Of a stretch of DNA of 28,597 nt, positions 7,521 to 15,778 are shown one piece after another. Under the pieces are notes generated by a model that saw nothing but the letters and a program-made list of their open reading frames with translations, ran no database searches and was not told the origin of the DNA. Where the stretch lies: the IMG/VR virus record IMGVR_UViG_3300037961_006528, positions 1 to 28,597 of that record; one strand, written 5' to 3'. This DNA comes from a virus. How positions within the stretch are numbered: position 1 is the first letter of the stretch; each line of letters begins with the position of its first letter. A program made the position numbers and the translations under genes.

Positions 7521-9290
7521 ATGGCAGAAACATTAATATCTCCAGGTGTATTAGCAAGAGAAAATGATCAATCATTTATTCAAAATGCCCCAGCGGAATT
7601 TGGTGCTGCAGTTATAGGTCCTACCGTAAAAGGACCAGTTAGAGTTCCTACTCTAGTAACTTCCTATAGCTCATACATCAATATTTTTGGTGGTGCAGCA
7701 GAAAGTGGTTCAATTGATTATGGATACTTAACTAACGTAGCAGCAAATAATTATTTTAGACAAGGTGGAACTTCATTACTAGTAACAAGAGTAACACACG
7801 GAAGCTTCAGTTCAGCTTTTACTTCAGGTAGTACAGCTGGTTCAGGTAACTCGGGTATTTTAAATACCGCCACTTCTGAATCTTTCCAACTAGAAACTAT
7901 AAGTGAAGGAGCAATAATGAACAATTACCAAGCAGCAGATAGTGCTAATGGTACTTTAGATTCAGGTTCAGTTGATAATGTAAGATGGGAAATTTCAGGT
8001 GTAAATACTGGATCAGGAACATTTTCACTTATTGTTAGACAGGGTAATGATACGGCAACCCAGAAAAACATTTTAGAAACTTTTAACAATTTATCTTTGG
8101 ATCCCTTCCAAGATAATTATGTTGAAAAAGCAATTGGAAACCAAAAAAATACATTAAGAACAGATAGTGATGGAGTTGTTTATTTACAAACAACAGGTAG
8201 CTACGTTAACAAAAGTAGATATGTAAGAGTAAAACAAGTTTTACGTCCTACACCTCAGTTCTTTAATAACGCAGGTACACCAGCTTCAAGTTCAGCAGGA
8301 ATCCCATTTGTGGATTTTATACCTGTTGCAGGTTCAGGTTCATTTATTAGTGGATCTGGTGAAAATTTCCCTTCAGCAACATCACCTGCTAAATTTAATG
8401 AAAATATAACAAATGGTAATATTCAAGGTTTAACAGCTACTGATTATTCATCTTCAATTTCATTATTGAATAATAAAGATGATTATAATTTCAACGTTAT
8501 TACAATGCCAGGTTTAACTAATAATTTTGCAGCACATGCTACACAAATAAATTCATTAGTTTCATTAGCAGAAAATAGACAAGATTGTATAGCAGTAGTT
8601 GATGTACAAGCTTATGGTGCTACTGTAAGTGCTGTAACTACTCAAGCGGCAACGTTTGATTCTAGTTATGCAGCTGCTTATTGGCCTTGGGTTCAAGCAA
8701 CTGATCCATCAAGTGGACAAATTGTATGGGCTCCAGCTTCAGCATTTATACCAGGTGTTTATTCATTTACTGATCAATCTTCTGAACCATGGTTTGCACC
8801 AGCAGGTATGATTAGAGGAGCTTTAGGTAATGTAATTCAAGCAGAAAGAAAGTTAACTTCTTCACAAAGAGATACTTTATATTCTGCAAATGTAAACCCA
8901 ATCGCTTCATTCCCAGGAAGAGGAGTTGTAGTATTTGGACAGAAAACATTACAGAAAAGAGCAAGTGCTTTAGATAGAGTAAATGTTAGAAGATTATTAA
9001 TAGCTGTTAAAAGCTTCATATCTCAAATTGCGGATAACTTAGTATTTGAACAAAATACAATCGCTACAAGAAATAATTTCTTAAGTGAAGTTAACCCATA
9101 TTTAGAATCAGTTCAACAAAGACAAGGATTGTATGCGTTTAAAGTTGTAATGGACGAAACAAACAATACACCAGATGTTGTTGATAGAAATGAATTAGTA
9201 GGTGCTATTTATTTACAACCAACTAAAACAGCTGAATTTATTATATTGGATTTCAACGTACTGCCAACAGGAGTTGAGTTTCCAGCGTAA
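7521..9290 (+). CDS. 18: Tail sheath protein, T4 gp18-like
   Basis: The contractile sheath subunit; 589 residues (T4 gp18, 659). It begins with the typical sheath opening ISPGVLARENDQS (residues 6–18), followed by GPTVKGPVRVPTLVTS and the GGTSLLVTRV strand near residue 90. The C-terminal domain (about residues 430–589) is the most conserved part. It includes WFAPAGMIRG, FPGRGVVVFGQKTL, NVRRLLIAVKSFI and a closing ILDFNVLPTGVEFPA that provides the inter-subunit strand. The middle (about 95–330) is Ser/Gly/Thr-rich and variable, as usual for exposed sheath domains. The tube gene follows at once, as in all contractile-tail phages. Confidence 0.93.
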   Translation: MAETLISPGVLARENDQSFIQNAPAEFGAAVIGPTVKGPVRVPTLVTSYSSYINIFGGAAESGSIDYGYLTNVAANNYFRQGGTSLLVTRVTHGSFSSAFTSGSTAGSGNSGILNTATSESFQLETISEGAIMNNYQAADSANGTLDSGSVDNVRWEISGVNTGSGTFSLIVRQGNDTATQKNILETFNNLSLDPFQDNYVEKAIGNQKNTLRTDSDGVVYLQTTGSYVNKSRYVRVKQVLRPTPQFFNNAGTPASSSAGIPFVDFIPVAGSGSFISGSGENFPSATSPAKFNENITNGNIQGLTATDYSSSISLLNNKDDYNFNVITMPGLTNNFAAHATQINSLVSLAENRQDCIAVVDVQAYGATVSAVTTQAATFDSSYAAAYWPWVQATDPSSGQIVWAPASAFIPGVYSFTDQSSEPWFAPAGMIRGALGNVIQAERKLTSSQRDTLYSANVNPIASFPGRGVVVFGQKTLQKRASALDRVNVRRLLIAVKSFISQIADNLVFEQNTIATRNNFLSEVNPYLESVQQRQGLYAFKVVMDETNNTPDVVDRNELVGAIYLQPTKTAEFIILDFNVLPTGVEFPA

Positions 9291-9304
9291 AATTTAAAAA
9301 TTGA

Positions 9305-9314
9305 ATATTTATAA
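9305..9314 (+). promoter_or_regulatory. ATATTTATAA box before tube gene
   Basis: An exact decamer followed by CAAATAAATAATAAAAA, 17 nt before the tube ATG. It allows the tube gene to be transcribed independently of the sheath gene. The role is inferred. Confidence 0.5.
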
Positions 9315-9331
9315 CAAATAAATAATAAAAA

Positions 9332-9820
9332 ATGGCAATATTAGATCCAAACGAAATATTTTATACAGCTTTTGAGCCAAAGCAACAAAATAGATTTATC
9401 TTATATGTTGATGGAATACCTTCTTACCAAGTAAAAGGAGTAGGAGCTGTCTCACTAACTCAAGGTACAGTTCAATTAAATCATATCAACGTTGCAAGAT
9501 ATGTAAAAGGAAAAACTCTTTGGAATACAATTTCATTGACTTTATTCGATCCAATTACACCGTCAGGAGCTCAAGCGGTAATGGAATGGGTTAGATTGCA
9601 TCATGAATCAGTTACTGGTAGAGATGGTTACAGTGATTTCTATAAAAAAGATCTTACTTTCAATGTATTAGGACCAGTAGGAGATATAGTATCTGAATGG
9701 ATCATTAAAGGAGCTTTAATTACTGAAGCTGGATTTGGTGATTATAACTGGGATAATGAAAATGCTGCTCAAGAATTATCATTAACAGTACAACCAGATT
9801 ATTGTATCTTAAATTTCTAA
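9332..9820 (+). CDS. 19: Tail tube protein, T4 gp19-like
   Basis: The inner tail tube subunit; 162 residues, almost the same as T4 gp19 (163). The pattern NRFILYVDGIPSYQVKGVGA (residues 21–40) is followed by a strand pair (LWNTISLTLFDPITPSGAQA), the VMEWVRLHHE helix and a C-terminal ELSLTVQPDYCILNF. This is the usual tube fold order. It lies directly after the sheath gene and before a terminator, as expected for an abundant protein ending its transcription unit. Confidence 0.93.
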   Translation: MAILDPNEIFYTAFEPKQQNRFILYVDGIPSYQVKGVGAVSLTQGTVQLNHINVARYVKGKTLWNTISLTLFDPITPSGAQAVMEWVRLHHESVTGRDGYSDFYKKDLTFNVLGPVGDIVSEWIIKGALITEAGFGDYNWDNENAAQELSLTVQPDYCILNF

Positions 9821-9846
9821 AATAAATTTAAAGAAATATTAAAAAT

Positions 9847-9873
9847 AGCTTGGCCTCGCCAAGCTTTTTTTTT
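9847..9873 (+). terminator. Intrinsic terminator after tube gene
   Basis: A perfect 8-bp stem, AGCTTGGC / GCCAAGCT, with a 3-nt loop CTC is followed by nine T. It lies 26 nt past the tube stop codon and separates the abundant sheath/tube transcripts from the chaperone and tape-measure genes. Confidence 0.93.
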
Positions 9874-9912
9874 ATATTGATATGTATTATCAAACGTTAT
9901 TAAATAAAGACT

Positions 9913-10641
9913 ATGGCAGAATTTAAATTCCCCACAGAAGTAATGGATTTACCTTCAAAAGGTAAAATATATCCTAATGAAAACCCTCTATCTTCAGGTA
10001 AAGTAGAAATGAAGTACATGACTGCTAAAGAAGAAGATATTTTAACTAACCAATCTTATATTCAAAAAGGTGTTGTTTTAGATAAATTATTAAAATCCTT
10101 AATTGTTGATAAAAATATTAATATTGATGATTTAATAGTTGGAGATAAAAATGCATTATTAGTAGGAAGTAGAATTTTGGGATATGGAAAAGATTATGAA
10201 GTATCAATAGGTGGTTCTAGCTATACTATTGATTTAAGTACTTTAGAAAATAAAGAAATTGATTTTGATTCTATAGAAAAGGGTAAAAATGAATTTAATT
10301 TTACTTTACCTTCTAATGATACTGTAATTACCTATAAATTATTAACAGGAAAAGATGAAAAATCAATTGATAGGGAAATTAGTGGTTTGAAAAAAATTAA
10401 TAAAGATTCATCCCCTGAACTTACAACCAGATTAAAACATATGATATTATCTGTAGATGGTAAGGAAGATAAAAAAGATATTAGGAATTTTGTTGATAAT
10501 TATTTCTTAGCCAGAGATTCTCGCGCTTTCAGAGAACATATTAAGAATACTCAACCAGATGTTGATTTAAATTATGTACTTGAAAGTGGAGAGGAGGTTG
10601 CAGTGCCCATAGGGCTCAACTTTTTTTGGCCTGACGCCTAA
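9913..10641 (+). CDS. 26: Tail/baseplate assembly chaperone, T4 gp26-like (unshifted product)
   Basis: A 242-residue protein placed between tube and tape-measure genes, the position of tail assembly chaperones in many tailed phages. The N-terminus carries FPTEVMDLPSKGKIYPNENP and KYMTAKEEDILTNQSYIQKG (residues 5–55), a pattern of T4-type gp26-like baseplate hub/assembly proteins. The product ends in the conserved-looking tail FFWPDA, which suggests the unshifted stop is genuine. A T7 run lies six codons before the stop codon, and a 108-codon frame without an early start follows in the +1 frame. The last 20 codons are markedly more GC-rich than the rest of the gene. Whether it acts as a gp26/gp51-like hub chaperone or a λ G-like tape-measure chaperone is inferred from position. 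Confidence 0.75.
   Translation: MAEFKFPTEVMDLPSKGKIYPNENPLSSGKVEMKYMTAKEEDILTNQSYIQKGVVLDKLLKSLIVDKNINIDDLIVGDKNALLVGSRILGYGKDYEVSIGGSSYTIDLSTLENKEIDFDSIEKGKNEFNFTLPSNDTVITYKLLTGKDEKSIDREISGLKKINKDSSPELTTRLKHMILSVDGKEDKKDIRNFVDNYFLARDSRAFREHIKNTQPDVDLNYVLESGEEVAVPIGLNFFWPDA
10588..10641 (+). promoter_or_regulatory. Putative +1/−2 programmed frameshift signal
   Basis: The 0 frame reads CTC AAC TTT TTT TGG CCT GAC GCC TAA; the run TTTTTTT is at 10621–10627. The +1 frame is closed by TAG at 10610–10612 and then open to 10954, so any shift must occur between 10613 and 10641. A single Phe-tRNA slip on TTT (+1, or −2) joins the frames, whereas −1 meets TGA at 10632. A Shine-Dalgarno-like GGAGAGGAGG (10588–10597) and a 4-bp GC hairpin GCCC-ATA-GGGC (10605–10615) lie just upstream. 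An indel error in the T run would look the same. Confidence 0.6.
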
Positions 10642-10954
10642 GACAGCTCCCCAAATTAGAAAAAATTTATTTACTCAAATACATAATATTGTTTTCCATG
10701 GTAATGGAGGGTATGATTATTATACTATCTATAATTTACCAATATGGTTAAGAAAATTTACTTTTTCGGAAATTGATAATTATAATAAAGAACAAAATAA
10801 AAAATACAAAGAAGCTCAGGAAGGAAAAGGAAAACAAACATTAGTTAACTCAGACGGAAAAATTAATACTCCTGAGTTTATGAAGGCTTCTGAACAATAT
10901 AAACAAGCCGAACAAAATCTAAAAACATTCAAAGGTAAAACAGGTTATAAGTAA
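10613..10954 (+). CDS. Frameshift extension of tail chaperone (T domain-like)
   Basis: This frame, +1 relative to the gp26-like gene, has no ATG until about 10879, so it is unlikely to be an independent gene. From 10628 it encodes about 108 residues starting GLTPKTAPQIRKNLF. It includes an IHNIVFHGNGGYDYYTIYN segment and IWLRKFTFSEI, then a charged helical tail ending FKGKTGYK. The codon pattern is clearly coding, and the frame fills most of the 337-nt space before the tape-measure gene. Joined to the upstream gene it gives a product of about 346 residues, matching the short/long chaperone pairs (λ G and GT). In T4 the comparable neighbour would be gene 51; homology to it is possible but not shown. 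Confidence 0.65.
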   Translation, partial: GSTFFGLTPKTAPQIRKNLFTQIHNIVFHGNGGYDYYTIYNLPIWLRKFTFSEIDNYNKEQNKKYKEAQEGKGKQTLVNSDGKINTPEFMKASEQYKQAEQNLKTFKGKTGYK

Positions 10955-10956
10955 TA

Positions 10957-10966
10957 ATATTTATAA
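10957..10966 (+). promoter_or_regulatory. ATATTTATAA box before tape-measure gene
   Basis: An exact decamer followed by TAAAAT, lying 12 nt before the tape-measure ATG and just after the stop codon of the frameshift extension. Confidence 0.5.
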
Positions 10967-10978
10967 TAAAATACCTTC

Positions 10979-13378
10979 ATGGCTAAATTAGAAGATGTTA
11001 AAAAGCAATTAGCCGAGTTACAAAAACTATATAATGAACTCGGCCAGAATAATCCATTTGCAAATATGGACCCTAAAGTAATTGCTAACTCAGCCTCTGA
11101 AGCTGAAAAACTTTCCAGAGTTTTAAAGAATGTTAGAGAAGAAGTTGATGAAATTAATTCAACATTCGGAGATATTCAAAAAAGAGTTGCATCTCAATTA
11201 GCAGACCTATCTAAAGCTGCTTCCCCCGCTAATAAATTAACTCGTGCCTATGCTAGTATGGATAAATCCTTATCTAAATTAGTACTAGATGAAAAAGATA
11301 TTGAAAAACTTAATACTAAGCAATTAAAAACAATAGAAAAGAAAGCAAAAGCAGATAAAGAACAAGCAATTGCATCTTCAAAAGCATTATTAGCTGACAA
11401 GGGAATTTATAATGAAATAACAAAAGAAATAGACTTAGCTAAAGCTGAAAGAATGCAGCTTACTGAAGAGGAACAAGCTGCTGTAGGTTTGCTTACTAAA
11501 CAAGATAAAAACTTTGATACTTTAATTGCTAAGATTAAAAAAAGAAGGTTAGAAGAAGAAAGAGTTGCAGAAGCTACTTCTCTTACTGGTGCGGCCGTAG
11601 GAGGTATAGAAAGTGCTTTAAATAAAGCTGGTTTTGGTGATTTAGCTAAAAAACTTGGTTTTGAGGAAGCTGCTGAGGATATGGATACCTTAGCAAGAAA
11701 ACTTACTGATGGAGGAAAAGCTGCAGCTGATGGAAATGATAAAGCTAAAATTTTTGGTAAAGGATTAAAAACTTTAGGTAAAAATTTAGTAGAAAATTTA
11801 AAAGATCCTTTAGTTGCGTCTGTAGTTGCTGTTAAATTATTATCAGCTGTATTTACACCTTTATTTAAACTTGCATCTGCTTTAGATAAATCTTCAGGTG
11901 AATTAGCTAAAAACATGAACATGACCTATGATGAGGCTGTTCTATTAAATGATCAATTAGCTGAAGTTTCTTCTACTCATTTAAGGGATTCTTTAGTAAG
12001 TTCAAAAGGTTTATCAGAAAGTTTAATGGAAATAAACAAAACATTAGGTACTAATGTAATGTTAAACCAAGAAGATTTAGTTACATTTACTAAATTAAGA
12101 GAAGCAGCAGGATTTACTAATGAAGAGTTAATGGGCATTCAGCAATTAACTTTAGCTAATGGACAATCATTAAAACAAAATACAGGGGAATTTTTAGCTC
12201 AAGCTAAAGTTTCAGCAATGCAAAATGGTGTATTGCTTAATGAAAAAGAATTATTAAAAGGAATAAGTGAAGTTTCTGCTGCAACAACTTTATCATTTGG
12301 TAAAAATCCTAAATTAATTGCTGATGCTGTTGCTCAAGCAAAATCATTAGGTATGGAACTTGACCAAGTTGATGCTATAGCGGATAGTTTACTTAATTTT
12401 GAACAATCTATTGCTAATGAATTAGAAGCTGAATTAATGTTAGGTCAAAGTATTAATTTAGAAAAAGCAAGACAAGCAGCATTAGACAATGATTTAGCAA
12501 CTTTAGCAAAAGAAATTTCAACCCAAGTTGGCTCAGCAGCTGAATTTGGTGAAATGAATAGAATACAACAGGATGCATTAGCCAAATCTGTTGGAATGAC
12601 TAGACAAGATTTAGCACAAACCCTATTTGTTCAAGAACAATTAGCTGGAGCAACGGGAGAAGAAGCAGAAAGAAGACAAGCTATATTAGATAAAAGGATA
12701 GAAGAGGTTGGATTAGCTCAAGCTCAAAAAGAAATTGCAAAAGATGGATTAAAAGGTTTAGAAAGTCAAGCTTCGATTGCTGAAAGATTAGAAAAGACTG
12801 GTAAAAAAATAAAAGATACTTTTATGGGGTTTGCTGCCGTTATTTTAGAAGTTGTTTCTCCTTTAGTAGATATTATTCTTCCTGTTTTTAATGGTATTGC
12901 AGCTGCTGTTAAATTAGTTTTTGAAGGTTTATCTACAATACTTCCACTTATTAAAGGTTTAGGTATTGCTTTAGCAATAATGAATATACCACTTATGATA
13001 AATGCAGTCCTCTCTATTTTTAGAGGAGCATTTTTAGCTTTAAAAAATCCACTTATCGCTATTCCAGCAGCTTTAGCTGGTATTGCTTTAATGAAAAGGG
13101 CAATGAAAGCGGATGATATGGTTTCACTTGGTGATAATCAAGCAGGATATGGAAAAAGAACTTTAATAGCACCTGAAGGAGCAATAGCATTAAATAATAA
13201 AGATACTATAATTGCTGGAACAAATTTATTTGGAAGAGCTGATGATATGATTTCGGCTCCAAAAGGTACAGTGAATTTAGGTAAAAATACAAAAACTGAT
13301 ATGTTATTAGAAACATTAGTTAGACAAAATGCTAAAAAACCTCAAATATCACCTGTAGGTTTATATGAGGTTCAATAG
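10979..13378 (+). CDS. Tail tape-measure protein
   Basis: A 799-residue protein that sets tail length and is probably injected with the DNA (role of T4 gp29, 590 residues). Residues 1–270 are Lys/Glu/Ala-rich and coiled-coil-like. A hydrophobic segment lies at about 277–303 and a large hydrophobic region at about 617–705, typical of tape measures. The C-terminal ~80 residues have the Gly-rich ADDMVSLGD… GYGKRTLIAPEGAIALNN… ADDMISAPKGTVN pattern often found at tape-measure ends in Bacteroidetes phages. It follows the putative frameshifted chaperone directly, the classic arrangement. No peptidase or lysozyme domain is visible. Residues 340–600 are helical and Ala/Gln-rich with no recognised motif. 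Confidence 0.85.
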   Translation: MAKLEDVKKQLAELQKLYNELGQNNPFANMDPKVIANSASEAEKLSRVLKNVREEVDEINSTFGDIQKRVASQLADLSKAASPANKLTRAYASMDKSLSKLVLDEKDIEKLNTKQLKTIEKKAKADKEQAIASSKALLADKGIYNEITKEIDLAKAERMQLTEEEQAAVGLLTKQDKNFDTLIAKIKKRRLEEERVAEATSLTGAAVGGIESALNKAGFGDLAKKLGFEEAAEDMDTLARKLTDGGKAAADGNDKAKIFGKGLKTLGKNLVENLKDPLVASVVAVKLLSAVFTPLFKLASALDKSSGELAKNMNMTYDEAVLLNDQLAEVSSTHLRDSLVSSKGLSESLMEINKTLGTNVMLNQEDLVTFTKLREAAGFTNEELMGIQQLTLANGQSLKQNTGEFLAQAKVSAMQNGVLLNEKELLKGISEVSAATTLSFGKNPKLIADAVAQAKSLGMELDQVDAIADSLLNFEQSIANELEAELMLGQSINLEKARQAALDNDLATLAKEISTQVGSAAEFGEMNRIQQDALAKSVGMTRQDLAQTLFVQEQLAGATGEEAERRQAILDKRIEEVGLAQAQKEIAKDGLKGLESQASIAERLEKTGKKIKDTFMGFAAVILEVVSPLVDIILPVFNGIAAAVKLVFEGLSTILPLIKGLGIALAIMNIPLMINAVLSIFRGAFLALKNPLIAIPAALAGIALMKRAMKADDMVSLGDNQAGYGKRTLIAPEGAIALNNKDTIIAGTNLFGRADDMISAPKGTVNLGKNTKTDMLLETLVRQNAKKPQISPVGLYEVQ

Positions 13379-13382
13379 TATA

Positions 13383-13392
13383 ATATTTATAA
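13383..13392 (+). promoter_or_regulatory. ATATTTATAA box before small tail gene
   Basis: An exact decamer followed by TAAATTAA, 14 nt before the ATG of the 67-residue gene. It could drive the whole baseplate block that follows, since no further exact copy was seen up to 20.5 kb. Confidence 0.48.
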
Positions 13393-13406
13393 TAAATTAA
13401 TTAATT

Positions 13407-13610
13407 ATGAGTTTAAAAGACAAATTATTAGCAGGCCAAGCAAGCAATCAAAGTTTAAATGGTGATCAACCGAATATTGTTGATCAACAATTATCTAAAT
13501 TGCATGATGAATATTCGCTAAATGGCGATCCATTTATTCCTAATAAACCAGCTCCTACATCTTTAGGTAATATATCTCAAAGAAGATATATGAACAACCT
13601 ACCTAACTAG
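13407..13610 (+). CDS. Small hypothetical protein in baseplate block
   Basis: A 67-residue, Asn/Gln/Pro-rich protein without cysteine or membrane segments; likely unstructured (…SNQSLNGDQPNIVDQQ…). An upstream AT box, a plausible start and 2-nt spacing to the next gene support it as a real gene in the tail operon. I do not recognise a family. Candidate roles are a small baseplate linker or an assembly factor; nothing in the sequence decides between them. Confidence 0.6.
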   Translation: MSLKDKLLAGQASNQSLNGDQPNIVDQQLSKLHDEYSLNGDPFIPNKPAPTSLGNISQRRYMNNLPN

Positions 13611-13612
13611 GA

Positions 13613-15778
13613 ATGGGTTTAGTAGATTTACAAACCAATCTTAAATCATTTAAGTTTGGTAAAGATCGTGTTGGTGGAGGGAGTAGCAAACAACCATACA
13701 TAGTAAGAGATATCCCTGATAGTTTCAGTGATGTAGGGCGAACTGGGGGGCCTGATTTTTTACTTAGAGGAGGTACTTTATTCCCTAGGAGAGTGGTAAA
13801 TGATGTTTCTCGTTTATCACAAATGTTTTTTGATTTTAAATCAGTGGCTGGTCCCTTATTTTTAGCTAAACAAAATCTACTATCATTAACAAACCCAAAT
13901 ACAGCAACTGGATATAAAACATTTGAAGAAGTTCAAAACACTGGAGGAGGAGGAACAAGTAATCAAACAACACCTCAAACAGCAATTGGAAGATTTATTC
14001 AAGATAATTTAGCATTAAATCAAGGAATTTATACCCCACTTTCAACATTAGCAGCAGCTGCGGGTAATGCAGTTGGTGTTCATCCAAATAAACAAGGACT
14101 TAATCCATTTAATCCATTATTAGGTCAAGCACCAGGTAGTATTAGTAATACACCTGAAGGTTTAACCCTGCCAACCTATATAAAAATAACTGATGGTGGA
14201 GCAGATGGTAAAAAAAGTAGATTATTAGGTTTTTTAGATAAAATAAATAATAAACCTTCTGGAAATCAAGCAGGAAGTAATCTATTATATGAGTATACAG
14301 GTGGTCCTGGCGCTAATTTAGGTGTTGGTAAAACAACAATATCAATGCTTAATGATCAAAGAACGGGAATTAATAATCCTAACATAGGTAATCTTACTTC
14401 TGCAAATACACAAATATTTAATTTATCTCTTCCCACTCCAATAGGTAGTTTAAATGTTGATGGTTTATTTTATCAACCAAATAAATTTGATAATTATACC
14501 GCTGCTACAAAGAAAACAGGTGTTAGTGATAATATTTTAGATCTTATCAATAATGATTTAAAATTTAGAACTGGAGCCTCTGCAGCTTATATAACTAATA
14601 ACGCCCAAAAAGAATTACCAATTTATTTAAGTGGTTTTGATGGAGATGAAAAACAAGTTGTTTATAACATTTATGAATTAAATAATAATAAATTTTCTTT
14701 AAATACAAAAGTAATTAATGAAGCATTTAAAAGTGGTATAGGTAATAATACTAAAATCTCTACTTTAACACAAAATCAAATAATAGGAGCAGAGGGTGAA
14801 AATCTTGAAGGATTAACACCAGTTGTACCAACTAGTAAAGATAATAAATTTAATAAACCTAATTTTACAACATTAATATCTGATGTTGAAAATAACGAAT
14901 TAATCCCTAAATCACCAGATTATACTAATGAAAATAAAAGAATAGAAGGTAGAGTTAATCTTGGTGACCCAGGAAGAAAAGGCAACTTAAAAAGCTATAA
15001 AATAGGAAAATTACTTCCCCAACAAACAAAGGCACAACCTTTAGATAAAATAACAGCTTTACCTTTATATAATTCACGGTCACCTTTAAAAAATTCAATT
15101 ACAAATGATTTAGTAAAATTTAGAATTGGTGTAATGAATAATGATAACCCATCAGAAAAAACTTATGTTCATTTTAGAGCCCTTATTGAAGGTGTAAGTG
15201 ATTCTTATACAGCTGAATGGAATAATTTAAAATTTATGGGTAGAGGAGAAAATTATTACAAATATGCTGGATTTGATAGACAAGTTTCATTATCTTGGAC
15301 TGTTGCAGCCCAATCAAAACAAGAACTTATACCAATGCATCAAAAATTAAATTATTTAGCTTCCGTTTGTGCTCCTGATTATTCTAATGTTGGGTATATG
15401 AGAGGTAATTTAATTACATTAACAGTAGGAGGATGGTTTTATGAGCAACCTGGTATAATGACTGGTTTAGAACTTTCTGTTCCTGATGATTCACCTTGGG
15501 AAATTGCTATAGATGATGAAGGTAACTCTGATTCTAGTGTTAAAGAATTACCAATGATAGTAAATGTGGGAGGATTTAACTTTATTCCAATTCATGAATT
15601 TGTACCAAGAGTTCAACAAAATTCATTTAACTCATCTACTTATTTTGGAGCAGATGCAAATTATATTAGTACTTATGGTGCTCAAAGATATATTGGATTA
15701 ACTAATGGAATTTCTAATAATTATGATACTGGAATAGGAACAAATTATTCCACACAAAAACCTGATCAAGTAAACTAA
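13613..15778 (+). CDS. Baseplate tube-initiator-like protein with long N-terminal region
   Basis: A 721-residue structural protein. The C-terminal third (about residues 495–690) has a tube-like pattern resembling T4 gp48/gp54, the platform on which the tail tube starts. It reads VHFRALIEGVSDSYTAEWNN, then GRGENYYKYAGFDRQVSLSW, an MHQKLNYLASVCAPDY segment, a GGWFYEQPG strand and a closing strand before FIPIHEFVPRVQQ. The first ~490 residues are Asn/Gly/Thr-rich with no family I recognise. T4 gp48 and gp54 are only about 320–364 residues, so this protein carries a large extra N-terminal part. Its stop overlaps the next start (TAATG). The assignment to gp54/gp48 is by fold pattern and position. 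Confidence 0.6.
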   Translation: MGLVDLQTNLKSFKFGKDRVGGGSSKQPYIVRDIPDSFSDVGRTGGPDFLLRGGTLFPRRVVNDVSRLSQMFFDFKSVAGPLFLAKQNLLSLTNPNTATGYKTFEEVQNTGGGGTSNQTTPQTAIGRFIQDNLALNQGIYTPLSTLAAAAGNAVGVHPNKQGLNPFNPLLGQAPGSISNTPEGLTLPTYIKITDGGADGKKSRLLGFLDKINNKPSGNQAGSNLLYEYTGGPGANLGVGKTTISMLNDQRTGINNPNIGNLTSANTQIFNLSLPTPIGSLNVDGLFYQPNKFDNYTAATKKTGVSDNILDLINNDLKFRTGASAAYITNNAQKELPIYLSGFDGDEKQVVYNIYELNNNKFSLNTKVINEAFKSGIGNNTKISTLTQNQIIGAEGENLEGLTPVVPTSKDNKFNKPNFTTLISDVENNELIPKSPDYTNENKRIEGRVNLGDPGRKGNLKSYKIGKLLPQQTKAQPLDKITALPLYNSRSPLKNSITNDLVKFRIGVMNNDNPSEKTYVHFRALIEGVSDSYTAEWNNLKFMGRGENYYKYAGFDRQVSLSWTVAAQSKQELIPMHQKLNYLASVCAPDYSNVGYMRGNLITLTVGGWFYEQPGIMTGLELSVPDDSPWEIAIDDEGNSDSSVKELPMIVNVGGFNFIPIHEFVPRVQQNSFNSSTYFGADANYISTYGAQRYIGLTNGISNNYDTGIGTNYSTQKPDQVN

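Noticed and set aside
10613-10641. Conventional −1 frameshift in the chaperone gene
   Set aside because: The −1 frame meets TGA at 10632–10634, and the downstream coding frame is in +1 register, so −1 slippage cannot make the fusion.
11407-11922. 171-codon minus-strand frame inside the tape-measure gene
   Set aside because: It lies opposite a clearly coding, helical region; its Ser/Ala/Leu composition reflects the antisense of Ala/Lys/Glu codons, and no other leftward gene exists in the window.
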